The position numbers were made by a program, and so were the translations under genes. Positions 60,748-64,000 of a stretch of DNA of 64,000 nt are shown in pieces. Source of the stretch: Prevotella sp. (GTDB taxonomy: Bacteria > Bacteroidota > Bacteroidia > Bacteroidales > Bacteroidaceae). The stretch spans positions 62,001-126,000 of the forward strand of contig JAFYJN010000076.1 in the NCBI GenBank assembly GCA_017538105.1, written 5' to 3'. The notes below the pieces were generated by a model that had not been told where the DNA came from, searched no databases, and saw only the letters and a program-made list of their open reading frames with translations. The stretch's first letter is position 1. Each line of letters starts with the position of its first letter.

Positions 60748-61334
60748 GGCTGTTCCTCCTTTCCCGCGTAAATTTCGCTTACCCTCTGTGGATAAAACTC
60801 GCGGAGAGCCATTTTTTGGTCTTCGCTACATTGCGCATAAGAACAATGGAATCGTTTTGAGGCCAGCCCATCGCGTAGTTGACGATAGGCGCCAACGATG
60901 CTGTTCTGTACTTGGAAATAGACATCGTAGCTGCTATTGCGTGCCGCCTCGAGTTGTATGACATGCCGGTCGGTGATGTTACACTCTCCCAACAGCGGGA
61001 TGTCACGTTGCCGCTTTTCCGGCAAACTATCGCTGTTTAGTGGATTATCAATGAATTGGAGCAGCCGTTCATGCAATTGATTCATATTCACGAACACGCC
61101 ATTTACTTTCACCCTGTTATCGTTGTCTATGGTCACTTGCAACACATTCCTCTTGCTTACATCTTTTGGGCGCACCATCTCATTGTCGGTGACAGGTGGC
61201 AGTTGACGTGTCAGCCCTTTATCGATATCCATTGATGTGACGACAAGAAAAAGGATGAGCAACATGAACGAGATATCTGCCACGGACGCCGTGTTCAGTT
61301 GCGGTACGGATCTTCTATGTCGTCGGTTGAACAT
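60744..61334 (-). CDS. ExbD/TolR-family protein (first copy)
   Basis: A 196-residue protein, longer than the second copy. The N-terminal helix has VPQLNTASVADISFMLLILFLVVTSMDI with the conserved Asp. The periplasmic part includes an extra segment with NSSYDVYFQVQNSIVGAYRQLRD, typical of phylum-specific paired ExbDs. It begins 43 bp after the small membrane-protein gene. Confidence 0.9.
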   Translation of the reverse strand: MFNRRHRRSVPQLNTASVADISFMLLILFLVVTSMDIDKGLTRQLPPVTDNEMVRPKDVSKRNVLQVTIDNDNRVKVNGVFVNMNQLHERLLQFIDNPLNSDSLPEKRQRDIPLLGECNITDRHVIQLEAARNSSYDVYFQVQNSIVGAYRQLRDGLASKRFHCSYAQCSEDQKMALREFYPQRVSEIYAGKEEQP

Positions 61335-61377
61335 TGTTGGACAATTGAAAGAGGGTTCTGTAAAATCCGAGTTCGTT

Positions 61378-61884
61378 TTATTGTGAGTTGTGTCGTGAGC
61401 GCCATGTGGCGAAGAGAGTGGCAGCTATTGCGGCAGCTATCATAAACAGGATGGAGATAACGAACATGTCAGCTGTCTTGAGCCAGAAGCCATCATCGAA
61501 GTTGTTACCATTGACCAACATCTGAGTTTTCGAACCGAAAATCCATGTGAGCGCCAGAAGCAGGACGGTCGCCACAGCCACGGCCATGGCAATGTACCTT
61601 GCCGGTATACCATTGCCTTCAGATATGGAGTCATCGCGCCGTTGCAATGATTTTGTGACGCTCCACAGAGCCACCACAACCGCAGCAAGGAGCATGAGCA
61701 GGACAAACGTCACCACCACGCCCGTCAACAGCGGTTCACGGAAGTTTGGATTTTCCGCATACTGGCGGTCATATCCAATGATGAAGAAGAGGCCAAAGAC
61801 CACAGCGATGACCGCCAACAAGCCGTATCCTGTCCATCGAGCCACTTTAGCAGTCTTTCCTCCGCTTAGCACATTGTCATTCAT
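61378..61884 (-). CDS. Small membrane protein of the ExbB/ExbD operon
   Basis: A 168-residue protein with four hydrophobic helices (about 15-38, 50-73, 93-112 and 136-160). The loop TQMLVNGNNFDDGFWLKTADMF lies between helices. It overlaps the ExbB-like gene by 4 bp and precedes the ExbD pair, an arrangement that looks conserved in Bacteroidota. Function unknown; it may be an accessory subunit of the motor. Confidence 0.75.
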   Translation of the reverse strand: MNDNVLSGGKTAKVARWTGYGLLAVIAVVFGLFFIIGYDRQYAENPNFREPLLTGVVVTFVLLMLLAAVVVALWSVTKSLQRRDDSISEGNGIPARYIAMAVAVATVLLLALTWIFGSKTQMLVNGNNFDDGFWLKTADMFVISILFMIAAAIAATLFATWRSRHNSQ

Positions 61885-62726
61885 CGTTTTGCCTGGTATT
61901 TTACAAGAGCATCAAGCAGTGAGATGGCGGTTTCTTCCATCTCCGCCGTCAGCCGTTCTATCTTGGTAAGGATATAGTTATAGAACACTTGCAGTATGAG
62001 AGCCGCGATGATACCGAAGATGGTGGTGATAAGTGCCACCTTCATTCCCGCCGCCACGATGGTAGGACTGATATCGCCCGCTGTTTGGATTTGGTCGAAT
62101 GCCATGACCATACCGATGACCGTTCCAAGAAATCCGAGAGAAGGTGCTATGGCAATGAAAAGCGTAATCCACGAACAACCCTTCTCAAGGTTCGCCGCTT
62201 GTACCGATCCGTATGCCGCCACGGAGCGTTCCACCTCATCGATAGGCTCATTGGCCCGTACCAATCCTTGGTAACAGATGGACGCCACTGGTCCGCGCGT
62301 GTTTCGGCACAGCTCTTTCGCCCCGTCAATATCTCCTTCAAGGATTTTCGCGTCAACGTCGGCAATGAACCTTTTTGTCTTTATCTCCGAAAGGCTGAGG
62401 TAAATGATGCGTTCGATGCAGAACGCCAAACCGATGACCAACGCCAATGCCACAAGCGACATGAACCCCGCATTACCCTCGATGAACTTCATTTTTAGCG
62501 ACTGATGCAATCCGCCGCTTTCCATAGGTGCGACAAGAGTGTCCACCTCTTGCTGCACCGCCTCGTCAAGCGCCATGTCGAGGGAGTCGTCCTCGACTTG
62601 TTCGGCGGATGTTGCCGTTGCAGCTACTGTTTGCGGTGATGTCGCTGTGGTGTCACCTTGTGGCATTGCTGGCGTTGCGCAAAGGCACAGCAACGCCACG
62701 ATACCCATTTGTACATATTTCAACAT
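61881..62726 (-). CDS. MotA/TolQ/ExbB-family proton channel protein
   Basis: A 281-residue protein with an N-terminal signal or anchor (MGIVALLCLCATPAMPQG), an acidic linker, then three helices of the ExbB/TolQ core. ASICYQGLVRANEPIDEVERSVAAYG and GCSWITLFIAIAPSLGFLGTVIGMVMAFD are the conserved family regions. First gene of a four-gene operon with a small membrane protein and two ExbDs. It would use proton flow to energise outer membrane transport. Confidence 0.92.
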   Translation of the reverse strand: MLKYVQMGIVALLCLCATPAMPQGDTTATSPQTVAATATSAEQVEDDSLDMALDEAVQQEVDTLVAPMESGGLHQSLKMKFIEGNAGFMSLVALALVIGLAFCIERIIYLSLSEIKTKRFIADVDAKILEGDIDGAKELCRNTRGPVASICYQGLVRANEPIDEVERSVAAYGSVQAANLEKGCSWITLFIAIAPSLGFLGTVIGMVMAFDQIQTAGDISPTIVAAGMKVALITTIFGIIAALILQVFYNYILTKIERLTAEMEETAISLLDALVKYQAKR

Positions 62727-62748
62727 GAGACATTGTATTTTTGACAGG

Positions 62749-62756
62749 CAAAAATA
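62749..62756 (-). promoter_or_regulatory. -7 box for the ExbB operon
   Basis: Minus-strand TATTTTTG, 23 bp before the ATG. Confidence 0.5.
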
Positions 62757-62909
62757 CGAATAATCTTTTATATTGAAGATTAAAATAATATAAAATTCAA
62801 AATTTCAAGATGAAATGACAACAGAACAATCCATGAAACTATTGTTTTGCATTATCAGGCATATTTTGAGCATTCATGAATTACAAAAACGCCCTCCCCT
62901 ATTTGACAC

Positions 62910-62943
62910 ATTAATCCGGGCACAAAGACGTGCCCGGATTAAT
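62910..62943 (-). terminator. Hairpin behind glyA
   Basis: ATTAATCCGGGCAC (62910-62923) and its exact complement (62930-62943) make a 14-bp perfect stem with a 6-base loop. No T tail on the minus strand. The region 62760-62909 holds AT-rich sequence with nothing else recognised. Confidence 0.75.
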
Positions 62944-62983
62944 GATTTCCAATACAATTCGGAGAATTTGGGATTCGTCGCGG

Positions 62984-64000
62984 TTAATATGCGAAGAGGG
63001 GATATGCTTTCATCTTTTCATTCACCTTCTTGCGCACATTGTCGATGACCGCCTGGTCTTCGGGTGCGTTGAGTACCTCTTCGATAAGCGCCGCAATCTC
63101 CACCATCAGGTCTTCCTTCGCCCCACGTGTGGTGATGGCAGGCGTTCCAAGGCGAATACCACTGGTTTGGAATGCGCTGCGCGTGTCGAAAGGCACCATG
63201 TTTTTATTCACGGTTATGTCGGCAGCGACAAGTGCCTGCTCTGCCACTTTACCCGTCAGGTCAGGATATTTATCGCGCAGGTCGACGAGCATGGAGTGGT
63301 TGTCCGTTCCGCCGCTGACAATAGTGAAACCACGTTTGACAAGTTCTTCCGCCAACACTTTCGCATTCTTCTGCACCTGCTTAGCCCACTCCTTGAAACT
63401 TGGTTGCAGTGCTTCGCCAAATGCCACCGCTTTGGCAGCAATGACATGCTCCAACGGACCACCCTGCTGGCCTGGGAACACAGCCGAGTTCAACAGCTGG
63501 CTCATCTTCTTCACCACGCCCTTCGGAGTGGTCAATCCCCACGGATTGTCGAAATCCTTGCCCATGAGGATGATACCACCACGCGGACCGCGCAGCGTCT
63601 TATGGGTTGTCGATGTGACGATATGCGCCCACTTCACGGGATTTTCCAGTAGTCCTGCAGCGATGAGACCAGCAGGGTGCGCCATGTCAATCATCAGCAA
63701 CGCTCCGACACTGTCAGCTATCTCACGCATCCGTTTGTAGTCCCACTCACGGCTATAAGCGGAACCACCGCCAATGATAAGTTTCGGTTGATGCTCCTTC
63801 GCCAGTTGTTCCATCTCATCGTAGTCGACACGTCCTGTCTCCTTGTTCAGGTTATAGCCCACTGGTTTGTAAAGAATACCGCTGGTGTTCACCGCCGAAC
63901 CATGTGACAAGTGTCCACCGTGTGCCAGATTCAGGCCCATGAATGTGTCGCCAGGTTTAAGCACAGCAAGAAGCACAGCGGCATTTGCCTGTGCTCCCGA
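62984..64000 (-). CDS. glyA: Serine hydroxymethyltransferase (5' end outside window)
   Basis: Interconverts serine and glycine with tetrahydrofolate and supplies one-carbon units. The frame continues past 64000, beginning here at SGAQANAA; the apparent start near 63976 is only an internal codon. [13 protein letters not shown], the PLP region [12 protein letters not shown] and the PLP-binding Lys in [15 protein letters not shown] are seen, as are the C-terminal [21 protein letters not shown] segments. The hairpin at 62910 follows. Confidence 0.96.
   Translation of the reverse strand, partial: SGAQANAAVLLAVLKPGDTFMGLNLAHGGHLSHGSAVNTSGILYKPVGYNLNKETGRVDYDEMEQLAKEHQPKLIIGGGSAYSREWDYKRMREIADSVGALLMIDMAHPAGLIAAGLLENPVKWAHIVTSTTHKTLRGPRGGIILMGKDFDNPWGLTTPKGVVKKMSQLLNSAVFPGQQGGPLEHVIAAKAVAFGEALQPSFKEWAKQVQKNAKVLAEELVKRGFTIVSGGTDNHSMLVDLRDKYPDLTGKVAEQALVAADITVNKNMVPFDTRSAFQTSGIRLGTPAITTRGAKEDLMVEIAALIEEVLNAPEDQAVIDNVRKKVNEKMKAYPLFAY

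Noticed and set aside
62815-63048. Small plus-strand frame between the ExbB operon and glyA
   Set aside because: It runs through the glyA hairpin into the antisense of glyA and has no recognisable features or promoter.

Overview
The window comes from a member of the Bacteroidota, most likely order Bacteroidales and close to Prevotellaceae. This is inferred from four things seen in the sequence. First, promoters follow the Bacteroidota pattern TTTG-N19-21-TAnnTTTG, seen complete upstream of the DUF2723 gene, rpsF, topB, a lipoprotein gene and an Lrp gene, with Shine-Dalgarno sequences mostly absent. Second, there is a family-typical gene set: RprX/RprY two-component system, EF-G2 paralogue, DUF2723 membrane enzyme, BspA-type leucine-rich repeat protein, PorE-like OmpA lipoprotein, ExbB/ExbD operon and DPP-IV. 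Third, many short lipoprotein signals are present. Fourth, base composition is moderate. No rRNA, tRNA or CRISPR array was found. The genus cannot be fixed from sequence reading alone.

Layout. 1-2208 (minus): a probable lipid head-group or polar-polymer cluster (CDP-alcohol phosphotransferase, ATP-grasp enzyme, nucleotidyltransferase). 2390-9816 (plus): cysE, a THUMP RNA methyltransferase, DPP-IV, purD and two membrane proteins. 10090-14993 (plus): DUF2723 protein, polysaccharide deacetylase, queG, ending in a strong bidirectional hairpin. 15085-20574 (minus): fabD, a cytosolic GH13 enzyme, a SanA/ElyC protein, an AlaX-type editing protein and a secreted GH20 hexosaminidase, closely spaced. 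20784-21881 (plus): a P-loop/CYTH fusion. 21985-23185 (minus): rpsF-rpsR-rplI with its own promoter and terminator. 24656-29515 (minus): rprX-rprY next to an EF-G2 whose GTPase motifs are degenerate. 29733-38185: hemW, an LRR protein, and a divergent lactate locus (lactate permease against FAD/Fe-S D-lactate dehydrogenase plus an OprP-like porin). 38233-40983 (minus): LMW phosphatase with an iron/B12-type ABC binding protein and permease but no ATPase. 41066-48197 (minus): a type I restriction-modification operon, hsdM-hsdS-X-hsdR, where X is a HUH (Y1/RAYT) transposase fused to a DprA/SLOG-like Rossmann domain. 48319-59589: lipoproteins, a PfkB sugar kinase, topB and a TPM-domain protein, a PorE-like lipoprotein, an rRNA m5C methyltransferase, thyA and folA. 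59600-64000 (minus): Lrp regulator, ExbB/ExbD operon and glyA, which runs off the window.

The most unusual signals are these: the RAYT-DprA-like fusion embedded in the restriction operon; a 73-bp promoter-bearing unit triplicated in tandem before topB, with the last copy abutting the ATG; a 12-copy heptanucleotide repeat inside the topB coding region; a clean 9-copy nonanucleotide array between genes, with a short relative elsewhere; and octamer-spaced TAA/TAG arrays placed directly behind several genes. The EF-G2 has lost the catalytic switch II histidine and other G-motif residues, matching the GTPase-deficient EF-G2 known in Bacteroides.
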